Shown here: positions 36,697 through 45,344 of the stretch, piece by piece
Numbering within the stretch: position 1 is the stretch's first letter
How the letters are laid out: every line of letters starts with the position of its first letter
Assembly (NCBI RefSeq): GCF_009852415.1
Contig: NZ_WOXS01000002.1
Span: 8,100,001 to 8,164,000 of the forward strand
Length of the DNA stretch: 64,000 nucleotides
DNA from: Streptomyces sp. Tu 3180
GTDB lineage: Bacteria > Actinomycetota > Actinomycetes > Streptomycetales > Streptomycetaceae
Direction of reading: 5' to 3'
Notes under the pieces: generated by a model
What the model was told of the DNA's origin: nothing
Databases searched by the model: none
Seen by the model: the letters and a program-made list of their open reading frames with translations, nothing else
Position numbers and translations under genes: made by a program

Positions 36697-36727
36697 TTGC
36701 GCTGGAGCGTGCTCCAGGCCGTAGCGT
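36697..36727 (+). promoter_or_regulatory. MerR-type promoter with 19-bp spacer and central dyad
   Basis: TTGCGC (36697-36702) and TAGCGT (36722-36727) are 19 bases apart, the long spacing typical of promoters activated by MerR proteins through DNA untwisting. The spacer contains the dyad CTGGAGC-GT-GCTCCAG (36702-36717). The aldo/keto reductase start is 142 bases downstream. Confidence 0.65.
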
Positions 36728-36868
36728 CGCAGACACCACGGCGCACGAAGCCCGTGTCGCCCGATGCCCCTCACGAGATGCCGGGCGGTGGAATCCGTCG
36801 CTAGATGGAAGAAGGGCTTCGTGCCGCCCGAACGACGAACGAGTGTGCAGGAAAGGCGGGAACACGGC

Positions 36869-37858
<990 letters not shown>

Positions 37859-37960
37859 GTCGTGTCCGCCCGCGCCGATGTCGCCGGTCCGTGCGTGCTG
37901 TGTCGTCATGGGCTGACTGGTGAATCGTGGGCGGCGATCCGGTGCCGGCGGCCGTAGCGG

Positions 37961-38494
37961 CTACTTGATCAGGGCGTTGGCTCCGATGATCACCAGGCCG
38001 ATCAGCATGTCGGCGGCTCCGGCCCGGAGCGAAGCCGCCCATCCACGGCCCGTTCCGTGCGCGGTCCACGCCCCCCAACCGGCGAGCAGCAAGGTGTTGA
38101 GCACCAGCGCGGCGCTCACCGCCTCGCTCTCCGTCCACCAGGAGGGGACCGCGGTCAGCAGCAGCACGACGGTGGGGACGGCCGCCGCGACGACCGGCCA
38201 CTCGGCGAGCATCGCGCGCAGCCCGACCCCGACGCCGCTGTGATCAGCCGACAACCTGTGCGCGACGACGTGCGCGTAACCGTGGGCGGCCGCGGAGGCG
38301 AGGGCGGTGAGCAGGACCCACAGCGCGTCCGATCCGGGATCGGACGCCTCGCCGGGAGAGTCGAGTGCGGCCGCCAGCGCACTGGCCAGGACGAGCCCGT
38401 AGATGCCGCTGAACAGCGTTGTTTCCGACGGTTGCCGTTCTGGTGCCTGCCGCGGGGGAGTCGGCCGGGGGAAACGGTGAGCACGGTGGTGCAT
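37961..38494 (-). CDS. small membrane protein
   Basis: 177 residues from ATG 38494. After a His/Arg/Pro-rich N-terminus there are about five helices (TTLFSGIYGLVLASALAAAL, ALWVLLTALASAAAHGYAHV, WPVVAAAVPTVVLLLTAVP, AVSAALVLNTLLLAGWGAWT, AADMLIGLVIIGANALIK). A His residue within AHGYAHVVAHRL resembles VIT1-like or DUF-type membrane families. Function unknown. Confidence 0.6.
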   Translation of the reverse strand: MHHRAHRFPRPTPPRQAPERQPSETTLFSGIYGLVLASALAAALDSPGEASDPGSDALWVLLTALASAAAHGYAHVVAHRLSADHSGVGVGLRAMLAEWPVVAAAVPTVVLLLTAVPSWWTESEAVSAALVLNTLLLAGWGAWTAHGTGRGWAASLRAGAADMLIGLVIIGANALIK

Positions 38495-38833
38495 CGCCAC
38501 AGTGTCCGCCGGGACGGTGCGGAAAACGGCCGTACGACACGAACCGGAAGACCGGTGCCGGTCGTGGGCGCGGGGTGTGGCCCCGTACGGGCGACGAGGC
38601 GGTCGGCGGTCGGGAGGGTGCTGCCGCTGCCGCCACCTGCCTCGACCAGGACGCGGGCTCCGGTCCTGACGCCCGTTGCTCGATGTCGAGCAATGACGGG
38701 GCGTCAGCCGCCGCGGACCCGAGCCTGAACCGGAACCTTCACGGCACCCACTGCTTCGGTCCGGTCGGGCCGCGGTTCGCGACGGTGCCGTCACGGGGTC
38801 CCGGGGGCCGTCCGGGCCGGGCACGGAGTTCCG
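38495..38833. other. gene-free stretch with an 18-bp dyad
   Basis: No supported gene. TTGCTCGA-TG-TCGAGCAA (38676-38693) is a perfect 8+8 dyad, extended by CCCG/CGGG outside. It lies between two divergent membrane protein genes and could be an operator. Confidence 0.4.
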
Positions 38834-39523
38834 GTGGCTATCATGCGGCCCATGATGAGCAGGGGGACACGTCGGGCGTTCCGGGTCGGTACGGGACTGT
38901 GGTGCCTTTTGGCCGTGGTGGCCGCTACGGCCGTCTGGACCACGGAGCCCGACGGGACCTCGATCCACGGCCTCGACATCGCGTACGTACGGGACCACGT
39001 CCACGGCGCGCTGCATCCGGTGGCCCACGCGTACACGATGCATTTCGCCGGACTGGTGGAGGTCACGCTCCTGCTGGGGCTGACTCCGGGGGTGCGCGGA
39101 CCGCGGGCGCGTTTCGTCGCGGGGAGCGTCGCGGTCCTGACGGCCGCCGTGCTGGCGCTGCTGGCCGTCAACACCCTCACGGAGACATCGCCGTACGCAG
39201 ACCCCTCCCGAGCGCTGCTCGACAGGACCGCCGCGGCGGTCCTGATCGCCCTGGCACTCGCGACCCTGTGCGCGGCGGTGGTGCTGATGCGCCGGGGATT
39301 CGTGTTCTACGACGGCTTCGTGATCGCGTTCCTGGCCGGTGCGGGCATCCTTCACGTGGTGTCGATGTTCCTCTTGGCCGCCGTGCTGGATCCGCGGATG
39401 TCGCTGACCGTCTGGGCGTGGGCACCAGCGCTGTGTCACCTGCCGGCGGCGGGGTGCGCCGCCGCGCTCGCGGCCGGTACGGCGGCGGACCGGCGGGAGG
39501 CGGTGCGGCCGCTGCCCGCCTGA
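38834..39523 (+). CDS. membrane protein of unknown function
   Basis: 229 residues from GTG 38834, which has GGAG five bases upstream; ATG 38843 or 38852 are alternatives. Six hydrophobic segments are visible (LWCLLAVVAATAVWTTEP, FAGLVEVTLLLGLTPGV, VLTAAVLALLAVNTL, AAAVLIALALATLCAAVVLM, FVIAFLAGAGILHVVSMFLL, WAWAPALCHLPAAGCAAALA). I recognise no family; no partner gene is evident. Confidence 0.65.
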   Translation: MAIMRPMMSRGTRRAFRVGTGLWCLLAVVAATAVWTTEPDGTSIHGLDIAYVRDHVHGALHPVAHAYTMHFAGLVEVTLLLGLTPGVRGPRARFVAGSVAVLTAAVLALLAVNTLTETSPYADPSRALLDRTAAAVLIALALATLCAAVVLMRRGFVFYDGFVIAFLAGAGILHVVSMFLLAAVLDPRMSLTVWAWAPALCHLPAAGCAAALAAGTAADRREAVRPLPA

Positions 39524-39599
39524 GGTCCCGCCTCGGCCCGTTCGAGAGGTGGGGAGGGGCCGAAGCCGCGGCTCGCGCGACAGCTTCTTCCGCGACCGC

Positions 39600-39705
39600 T
39601 CACGTCGTCCTGCGAACGGTGACGACGGGGCAGTGCGCGTGCGTCATCATGGCCTGGCTCACCGAGCCCAGGAGCAGTCCGGCAACGCCGCCGCGCCCCC
39701 GCGTA
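39600..39705 (-). pseudogene. C-terminal end of a universal stress protein
   Basis: The minus strand reads GRGGVAGLLLGSVSQAMMTH, then AHCPVVTVRRTT and a TGA stop. This is the nucleotide-phosphate-binding G-x2-G-x9-G-S region and last strand of a UspA-domain protein. Everything upstream is replaced by an IS fragment in another frame. Confidence 0.65.
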
Positions 39706-39726
39706 CCGCACGACGGTCACCGTCCG

Positions 39727-39835
39727 GGGCGATCCCGACGGCCGGACGCCATGCCGCCAGACGCGGAGACGCTTCCAGCAGGTCGTCGGTCCTCACATGG
39801 AGTGCCGTCGCGAGGGTGTCCAGGCCGTTCGTCAC
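39727..39835 (-). mobile_element. IS982-family transposase N-terminal fragment
   Basis: From a GTG at 39835 the minus strand encodes VTNGLDTLATALHVRTDDLL, then EASPRLAAWRPAVGIAP. This matches the start of streptomycete IS982-type transposases. It abuts the universal stress protein remnant and is cut off before any catalytic residue. Confidence 0.6.
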
Positions 39836-39938
39836 ACAACGATCTCGGACGCCCTCGTTCTCGTCTCCCTCGGCACCCCTTGGCTTCGATCATCCGGTGA
39901 GTCTTGTCCCGCCACCGGTGCACGGGAAGGATCACGGC

Positions 39939-40481
39939 ATGTCCAGCGACCGTCTCATGCGCATCCGCAGCACCGAGTTCCAGGCCATGGCCGAGAGGGT
40001 TCTGCGGGTCACCGAGCTCACCTCCCGCCTGAACGTCCTGCCTTTCGAGGACGAAGCGGGCAAGGCGGAACTGTTCGAGCAGATCCTCGGCAAGCCGCTG
40101 CCGCCGAGAGTCACGATCTATCCGCCCTTCTACACGGACCACGGCCTGAACCTCGACCTCGCCGAGCGCGTCTTCATCAACCAGAACTGCACGTTCCTGG
40201 ACTATGCCGGTATCCGGATCGGTGAGCGCGTGATGATCGGACCGAAGGTCACGTTCATCACCAGCGGCCACCCGGTTGATCCCGGGGAGCGGCGGCTGTA
40301 CCTCACCGGCGCACCCATCGACGTGGCGGAGAACGTGTGGATCGGTGCCGGTGCCACGATCCTGCCCGGCGTCAGCATCGGCCGTGACGCCGTGGTGGCC
40401 GCCGGCGCGGTCGTGGCCGATGACGTTCCGCCGGCAAGTCTGGTGACCGGCAGCAAGGCGACCGTGCACCGGAAGTGGTGA
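39939..40481 (+). CDS. maltose/galactoside O-acetyltransferase-like protein
   Basis: 180 residues. The left-handed beta-helix hexapeptide repeats run from about residue 70 (VFINQNCTFLDYAGIRIGER, VMIGPKVTFITSGHPVD, WIGAGATILPGVSIGRDAVV, AAGAVVADDVPPASLVTGSK). The catalytic His is in TSGHP. Members move acetyl from acetyl-CoA to a sugar hydroxyl. ATG 39939 has GGGAAGG upstream. Confidence 0.9.
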   Translation: MSSDRLMRIRSTEFQAMAERVLRVTELTSRLNVLPFEDEAGKAELFEQILGKPLPPRVTIYPPFYTDHGLNLDLAERVFINQNCTFLDYAGIRIGERVMIGPKVTFITSGHPVDPGERRLYLTGAPIDVAENVWIGAGATILPGVSIGRDAVVAAGAVVADDVPPASLVTGSKATVHRKW

Positions 40482-40521
40482 CGGCCTCCTCGGGCCACGC
40501 CGAGCCCGACTGCGGGCAGCC

Positions 40522-40767
40522 ATGACCACACCCGAACTCGGCCCCGGTGGCGCCGCCGCTCCGGTGGAGTCGACCCTGCTGATGACCATGACGGCCTGGC
40601 AGTGCAGCCGCCCCTCGGAGGCGATGCCGGCGGTCTACGCCTCCGACCCCACGCTGGCAGCCATGCGCCTGGACTTCACCGACCTGGTCCGCCGCACCAC
40701 GGCAGTGACCGCCTCCGGCCTGCTGGTGCGGCAGACGGAGCAGACCAGCGCCGGCCCAACCTCCTGA
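40522..40767 (+). CDS. hypothetical 81-residue protein
   Basis: A short frame starting at ATG 40522, without a clear ribosome binding site. It includes DPTLAAMRLDFTDLVRRTTA. No family recognised. It may be spurious or a remnant; the strand and spacing (40 bases after the acetyltransferase) allow a second cistron. Confidence 0.25.
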   Translation: MTTPELGPGGAAAPVESTLLMTMTAWQCSRPSEAMPAVYASDPTLAAMRLDFTDLVRRTTAVTASGLLVRQTEQTSAGPTS

Positions 40768-41044
40768 GCGTCGGCCTCGCCGCACACCGAATGAGACATC
40801 GTGCGTCTGAGACAGCCGTACAGGTCACACAACCCCATCCGCCGCTGTCGCATCCGGCAGCTGCACGACCCCCGTCACAGCCTGACCGAGGGAGCCCCGA
40901 CCGGTGCTGCGCGGCGCGATGAAGAGGGTGAAGCGCCGGGCAGCGGACCGCGCGGTTCCGTCGGTACCGTGCCGATCCCGGCCGCCGCGTGTGCGACCGG
41001 CATCCAGGAGCTGTCCGGCCGGTCATCGTCGTGGGCGGTCCGGC

Positions 41045-41491
41045 ATGACTGCCGGGGTGAGCATCATCGTCGAGTTCTTCACGGCTCCGGACGACGCGTC
41101 AGCGGCTCCGGCTCTTCGGGCCGGGCCGCGGCGCGCATTCGAGTCGCTCTCCTTCGGCAACTTCGATCCCGAAGAGGCTGTGGCCGAGTGGGAGTGCCTG
41201 CTTGCCGGCGGCAGCTTCGAGGAACTCGTCGAAGCCGGTGAGCCTCGTCTCGTCGCCGGTCGGGACGATGGCGGGTGCGTCGTCTTCGCGATCCCGCCTC
41301 GCCTGTCCGCCGTGCTCGCCGAGGCTGAGCGGTCCGAGTTGGAGGATGCCGCTGTCGCCTGGTCCTTGCAGCGGGCGGAGGACGGCGAGGTCGTCGACGC
41401 GGAGATCGCCCAAGTGATCCTGAGTGATCTGACCGCTCCCGTCAGCAGCGCCCGACGCCAGGGCCGGAACGTCTACTGCCGGGTCGCGTAA
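41045..41491 (+). CDS. conserved streptomycete hypothetical protein
   Basis: 148 residues of soluble, acidic protein beginning near SIIVEFFTAPDDASAAPALR and containing ESLSFGNFDPEEAVAEWE, then VVFAIPPRLSAVLAEAE. I recall similar small proteins in streptomycetes without assigned function. The start is ATG 41045 or GTG 41057; neither has a strong ribosome binding site. Confidence 0.65.
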   Translation: MTAGVSIIVEFFTAPDDASAAPALRAGPRRAFESLSFGNFDPEEAVAEWECLLAGGSFEELVEAGEPRLVAGRDDGGCVVFAIPPRLSAVLAEAERSELEDAAVAWSLQRAEDGEVVDAEIAQVILSDLTAPVSSARRQGRNVYCRVA

Positions 41492-41797
41492 GAGTTCACG
41501 TTCGGAGCCGGATCGCAACGGACGCCGCGGTGGCGGTGCCGGGGAATCCGGCGTGGAGCAGTCACCTGACCGGCCGGGCAAGTCCTGGCTGCGGGCCAGG
41601 ACACCATCGGTGCGTCGCATGCCGTGCATCGTTTCCGCGGATCCCGAGGCCGTCCCGGCAGCCGTCGGCCGTTCGGAGGCTGCCGCCATCCGCCTCCGCC
41701 ACCCTGCCGCCTGACCGGTACGCGGACGTGCCGGCACCCGAAAGCGCGGAAGGCCCGGCACCCCCGGACATCGGCGGTCCGGATCCCGTCGCCGCGA

Positions 41798-42184
41798 TCA
41801 GGACCGTACGAGGCGGCGGAGGGCGAGGCGCGCGAACGGGGCGTAGGCGGCCGCCGCGAGCACCGGACCGTCCATGACGAGGGACGTCCGGCTGCCGCGG
41901 GGGTGCGCGTGCACCTCATGGTCCAGCCTGAGGCGGACGGGGCCCAACCGGACGCGCCACGTCCACCGGTGCCGCCGGTGGTCGACGGCTTCCACGGTGA
42001 ACGCGGCACGGACGCCGACGACCGACTCGACCGTCCCGCTCAGTCCGGGGGCGAGGGTGCGGCCGTTCGCGTGTACTGCACGGATCTGCGGTGACCACGA
42101 TGCCCACTGATCGACGTCCGCATAGCGCTGCCACACCGTCGCCGGCCGAGCCGGGCCCGTGGCCCGCAGTGTCAGGCGGCCCAT
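41798..42184 (-). CDS. SRPBCC family protein
   Basis: 128 residues from ATG 42184 (ATG 42202 possible). RPATVWQRYADVDQWASWSP is the hallmark N-terminal helix of START-like polyketide cyclase/dehydrase proteins. TVESVVGVRAAFTVEAVDHR and the HEVHAHPRGSRT strands complete the fold. Ligand unknown. Confidence 0.75.
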   Translation of the reverse strand: MGRLTLRATGPARPATVWQRYADVDQWASWSPQIRAVHANGRTLAPGLSGTVESVVGVRAAFTVEAVDHRRHRWTWRVRLGPVRLRLDHEVHAHPRGSRTSLVMDGPVLAAAAYAPFARLALRRLVRS

Positions 42185-42202
42185 GGACGACCCGTGACCC
42201 AT

Positions 42203-43223
42203 TGCGTTTGGCCCAGGGTGCGGCAGCGGCTCGTCACACCCGGTCCCGGAGACGTTCGGACAGTGCCTTGTCCGGCCGGAACGCGGCCGTGACCGTCAGC
42301 GCCGTGGAAGCTGCCCGGGCCGACCGTCTCGTCGTCCTTGAGGGTCTCCGGGACCCGGTCGACGTCCTCCGGGGTGAGCCGTCTGCCGCCGGAGCCCTCG
42401 ACGGCGCGGCGCGCCGTGATGTCGATGAGGTGCGTCCTGCCCATGATCACCTTCCCGTGTGCATCGGAACAGCATCGGTCCGGCTCGTCCGCCCTCCCGA
42501 TCACCTGGGCCGCCGTCACCCTCATGACCAGGCGCCTGGCCCGCAAGGGCGCCACTCCGGCCGGCCGAGGAAGCCGACGGCCGACGGCTGACCAGCCGCC
42601 CCACCGCAACGCTGCCAGGGGTTGGCCACCCGCGCACTTCACCGTGGCCGGAGCCTCGGTGTCAGACGTGCTCGCCGACGGCTGCGAGCCCTTCCACGGC
42701 CCCGGCGTCCACACCGTCCCGGGGGGCGTTGTCACGCCGGCTGAGCGGTGAGGGTGATCTCCTGGTCGATCAGCCGGGGAAGGGTCGTCCGCGGGGAGCG
42801 CGTCGCCGTCGTACAGGGGGCACCGGTATCCGGTCGAGGAGCTCGTGCGCGAGCACGGGACCGTCGCCCCCCATGAGACGGTGCGCCGCTGGTGCGCCGA
42901 GTCCCGGCGCGGTCCGGGCGCGACGGCCGCGAAGCCGTCCGGTGAGGTGCTGTAGATCAACCCCTCGGTGCTGAGCGGGACTTCGCACAGGATGCCGACG
43001 GCATGACCTGGATCGGTGAGCCCACGCCGTACTCGTCCGGCAGCTCCCCGAGCATGCGACTCCTTTCGTGGGTGTGGCCGGGCCCGTCGCGGTCGGGGCG
43101 CCGGCGGCGCGGGACCCCCCACTTGTCTGGGATGGGATATGCCGGCCCGCCGCAGCATTCTTTATCCGACCGATGACGGTGAGCCGCCTTCGGCGCATCC
43201 GTGACGACAACGAGGGGGAAGAG
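42203..43223. other. 1-kb gene-poor region
   Basis: No frame gives a recognisable complete protein. A minus-strand stretch (HGKVIMGRTHLIDITARRAV, GRRLTPEDVDRVPETLKDDE) looks like real coding sequence that has decayed, but I cannot name it. The leader of the secreted protein at 43224 occupies the right end. Confidence 0.4.
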
Positions 43224-43745
43224 ATGTCCATGCGAAGAAAAGCCCTGGGGATCCTGGTCGCAGCCGCCGCCGGCCTGACGGTGGCGGGGGCTCCGGCCGC
43301 TGTCGCGGTCCCGTCCGCGACGGGCACCGCGGTCACGGCCTCCGTGTGGCGGAACATCGCTCTGACCGGCACCTACACGATCCGCGACGACGAGGGCGTT
43401 TTCGCCGCCGGCACGTACTGCAGCGGCAACGTCGCCTCCGAGGGCTGGGTGAACGAGGTTCGCACGCCGTCGGTGTGGTGGGAGACCACGTGCGGGGGTG
43501 AGATCCGTGTGGAGAAGCACGTGTCCGCGGAGACGGACGCCACCGGCGGGGTCACGATCCATGTGACCCTGCGGTTCTACGAGGGCACGAACGACACCAA
43601 CACCGACCTCGACGCCGAGTACAACTTCAACCGCTACGTCCCCGCGGGCCAGACCTCGACGGTCAGCGAGATCACGCTCCGCAACGGGGAGAACGGCGGC
43701 AAGGACTGGGCGAAGCTCAACCTCGTCCTGCACAACAACCGCTGA
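43224..43745 (+). CDS. secreted protein of unknown function
   Basis: 173 residues. A Sec signal peptide (MSMRRKALGILVAAAAGLTV) is cleaved probably after APAAVA. The mature part is beta-rich, with two cysteines (TYCSGN and TTCGGE) that likely pair, and contains HVTLRFYEGTNDTNTDLDAE. I recognise no family by name. The ribosome binding site GAGGGGGAAGAG precedes the ATG, and a terminator-like repeat follows. Confidence 0.7.
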   Translation: MSMRRKALGILVAAAAGLTVAGAPAAVAVPSATGTAVTASVWRNIALTGTYTIRDDEGVFAAGTYCSGNVASEGWVNEVRTPSVWWETTCGGEIRVEKHVSAETDATGGVTIHVTLRFYEGTNDTNTDLDAEYNFNRYVPAGQTSTVSEITLRNGENGGKDWAKLNLVLHNNR

Positions 43746-43788
43746 CCCGGATCGAGGCGTCGGTCTCGCGCCTCTGACACGCACGGTC

Positions 43789-43838
43789 CCCGGGCACGGT
43801 AAGCGGAGGCACAGCCACCTGCGCCAACCGTGCCCGGG
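43789..43838 (+). terminator. terminator-like inverted repeat
   Basis: CCCGGGCACGGT (43789-43800) and ACCGTGCCCGGG (43827-43838) form a 12-base perfect stem with a 26-base loop, 44 bases after the secreted protein's stop. Confidence 0.6.
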
Positions 43839-43854
43839 AACCGCCGCACACGCT

Positions 43855-43960
43855 TAGGCGGTTTCGTTTGGATCAGCGGGAGGACCAGGGGAAGATGCCC
43901 GCGATGTGGAGTCCGGCGAGGTAGATGGTCGCGGTCTTCTCGTAGCGGGTGGCGACGCCG
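43855..43960 (-). mobile_element. IS5-type transposase 3' end, left copy
   Basis: The minus strand encodes ATRYEKTATIYLAGLHIAGI, then FPWSSR and a TGA stop, followed by the presumed terminal repeat ending CGCCTA. It matches 51669-51774 in inverted orientation at 104 of 106 positions. Only the C-terminal end remains. Confidence 0.85.
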
Positions 43961-44652
43961 TGGGCGGGGCGCAGAGGTTCCTGTCCGCGTTCAGTGGCAT
44001 CTCACCCCGCTTCCGGCCTCGTCGCCACCTGATGCCCGCACCTCACCACCGAGCCGAAATGACCGTCCGCTTCACCATCTGGGAGCAGATCACCGGCGTC
44101 ACGGACCGACCTGCCACGGCCTGAGCACCGGCCCCACCACACCTCGGCACACCGTCAGACGCCCACACACCCAACAACGTGACAACGCCCTCACCGGTGC
44201 CGTCGCCCCGAGCGGCCCGACCCGCACCGACGACGGCGGATGACGGGTCTTCTCCTTCGCCGAGACCGGTTCGACGGCCGCGCCCGACGCCATCAAGGAT
44301 GCGGTGGACGGCCTCGCCGCGACCGTGAACGGCTGCTGGGTCTGGGCGTACCTGTGCCGCCCGGCCGCGGGGCCGGGCGGGAGGGCGCCGCTTCGCCTCC
44401 GCCCCCCTTGCCCCTTGCCCGACCGGGCTCATCCACTGTGTGCGCGAGCCGTCGCACGGACGGCGAGGACGCACTCACGGGCGTCCGGCGCCCGCGCCCG
44501 TCCGGAGCGGAACCACACACCCGGTGCACTGATCACGAGCGTTGTCGACGCCGACTGGGCTGCCGAGAGGGACATCTCGCGCGTCACGTCCACCGTTTGT
44601 CATCAGGTCTGTCCTCACTGCACGCTGCTGACGCACAACCACGGCCGTGCGC
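43961..44652. other. gene-free stretch between IS end and RiPP operon
   Basis: No recognisable gene. A perfect 10-base hairpin (CCGCCCGGCC, loop GCGG, complement; 44357-44380) may terminate transcription arriving from the RiPP operon. Short frames here are unconvincing. Confidence 0.45.
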
Positions 44653-45312
44653 TCAGATCACCAGCGGTGCCTCCGACCAGCGGCGGACCCGGTACGGTGC
44701 CCACCACAGATGGTCGCCGAAGCGCAGGACGAGGTGCTCGGAGACGAGGTCGTCCAGGACGGGCCCCGGGATCGCGTCGGCGGGCGCGCCGTCGGCGAGG
44801 GCCGCCACGGCCTCGTGGTACTCCGGTTCGTCGATGGTGAAGCGGCGCAGCTCGCCGTAGCGCCGGTCGCGGACCTGGATGAAGCCGGGGCCGTACCGGA
44901 AGATGCATTTGCAGATGTAGTACGTGGTGCGCCAGGCGAGCGCCGTCGCGACCGGGTCCGCGGCGCCGAGGACGGCGGTCGGCGGGTGGAGGTGGCAGAA
45001 GTGGCGCCAGGCGTCGGGGTCCGGGCCGGTGCGGAGCTGCCAGTCGACCGAGACGGCCAGGCTGGTCAGGTCGCCCACGAAGCTCAGCGCTCTGACCGTC
45101 CAGGCCGCGTCGGCGGCATCCGTCAGGTCCACGGGGCGGGGCAGGGTGACGTGCCGGGCCCCGGCGGCGAACAGCCGCCGGGCGGCCTCGCCGCCGGACA
45201 TGTCGATCTCGTAGCGGCCCAGGGACATGGCGGGCAGGGGGCCCACCTCGGGGTCGTAGTCCCGTGAGGCGGTCACGGTGAAGGGGGCGGTGGCGGTGAG
45301 AGCAGGAGTCAT
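44653..45312 (-). CDS. DUF5825-like protein, RiPP cluster accessory
   Basis: 219 residues from ATG 45312. It reads FTVTASRDYDPEVGPLPAMS, then HVTLPRPVDLTDAADAAWTV, LSFVGDLTSLAVSVDWQL, YGPGFIQVRDRRYGELRRFT and LVLRFGDHLWWAPYRVRRW. This resembles the DUF5825 proteins found beside radical SAM C-methyltransferases in streptomycete RiPP clusters. No catalytic motif is evident; a substrate-recognition or partner role is the best guess. It is the last gene of the operon, 32 bases after the radical SAM gene. Confidence 0.65.
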   Translation of the reverse strand: MTPALTATAPFTVTASRDYDPEVGPLPAMSLGRYEIDMSGGEAARRLFAAGARHVTLPRPVDLTDAADAAWTVRALSFVGDLTSLAVSVDWQLRTGPDPDAWRHFCHLHPPTAVLGAADPVATALAWRTTYYICKCIFRYGPGFIQVRDRRYGELRRFTIDEPEYHEAVAALADGAPADAIPGPVLDDLVSEHLVLRFGDHLWWAPYRVRRWSEAPLVI

Positions 45313-45344
45313 CGTCGTCCCTCGGTCGGGCGGTGGCGCGGTCG

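Noticed and set aside
43855-44650. A functional IS element at the left arm
   Set aside because: Similarity to the right copy and to transposase ends abruptly at 43960; no DDE motif or second end is found.
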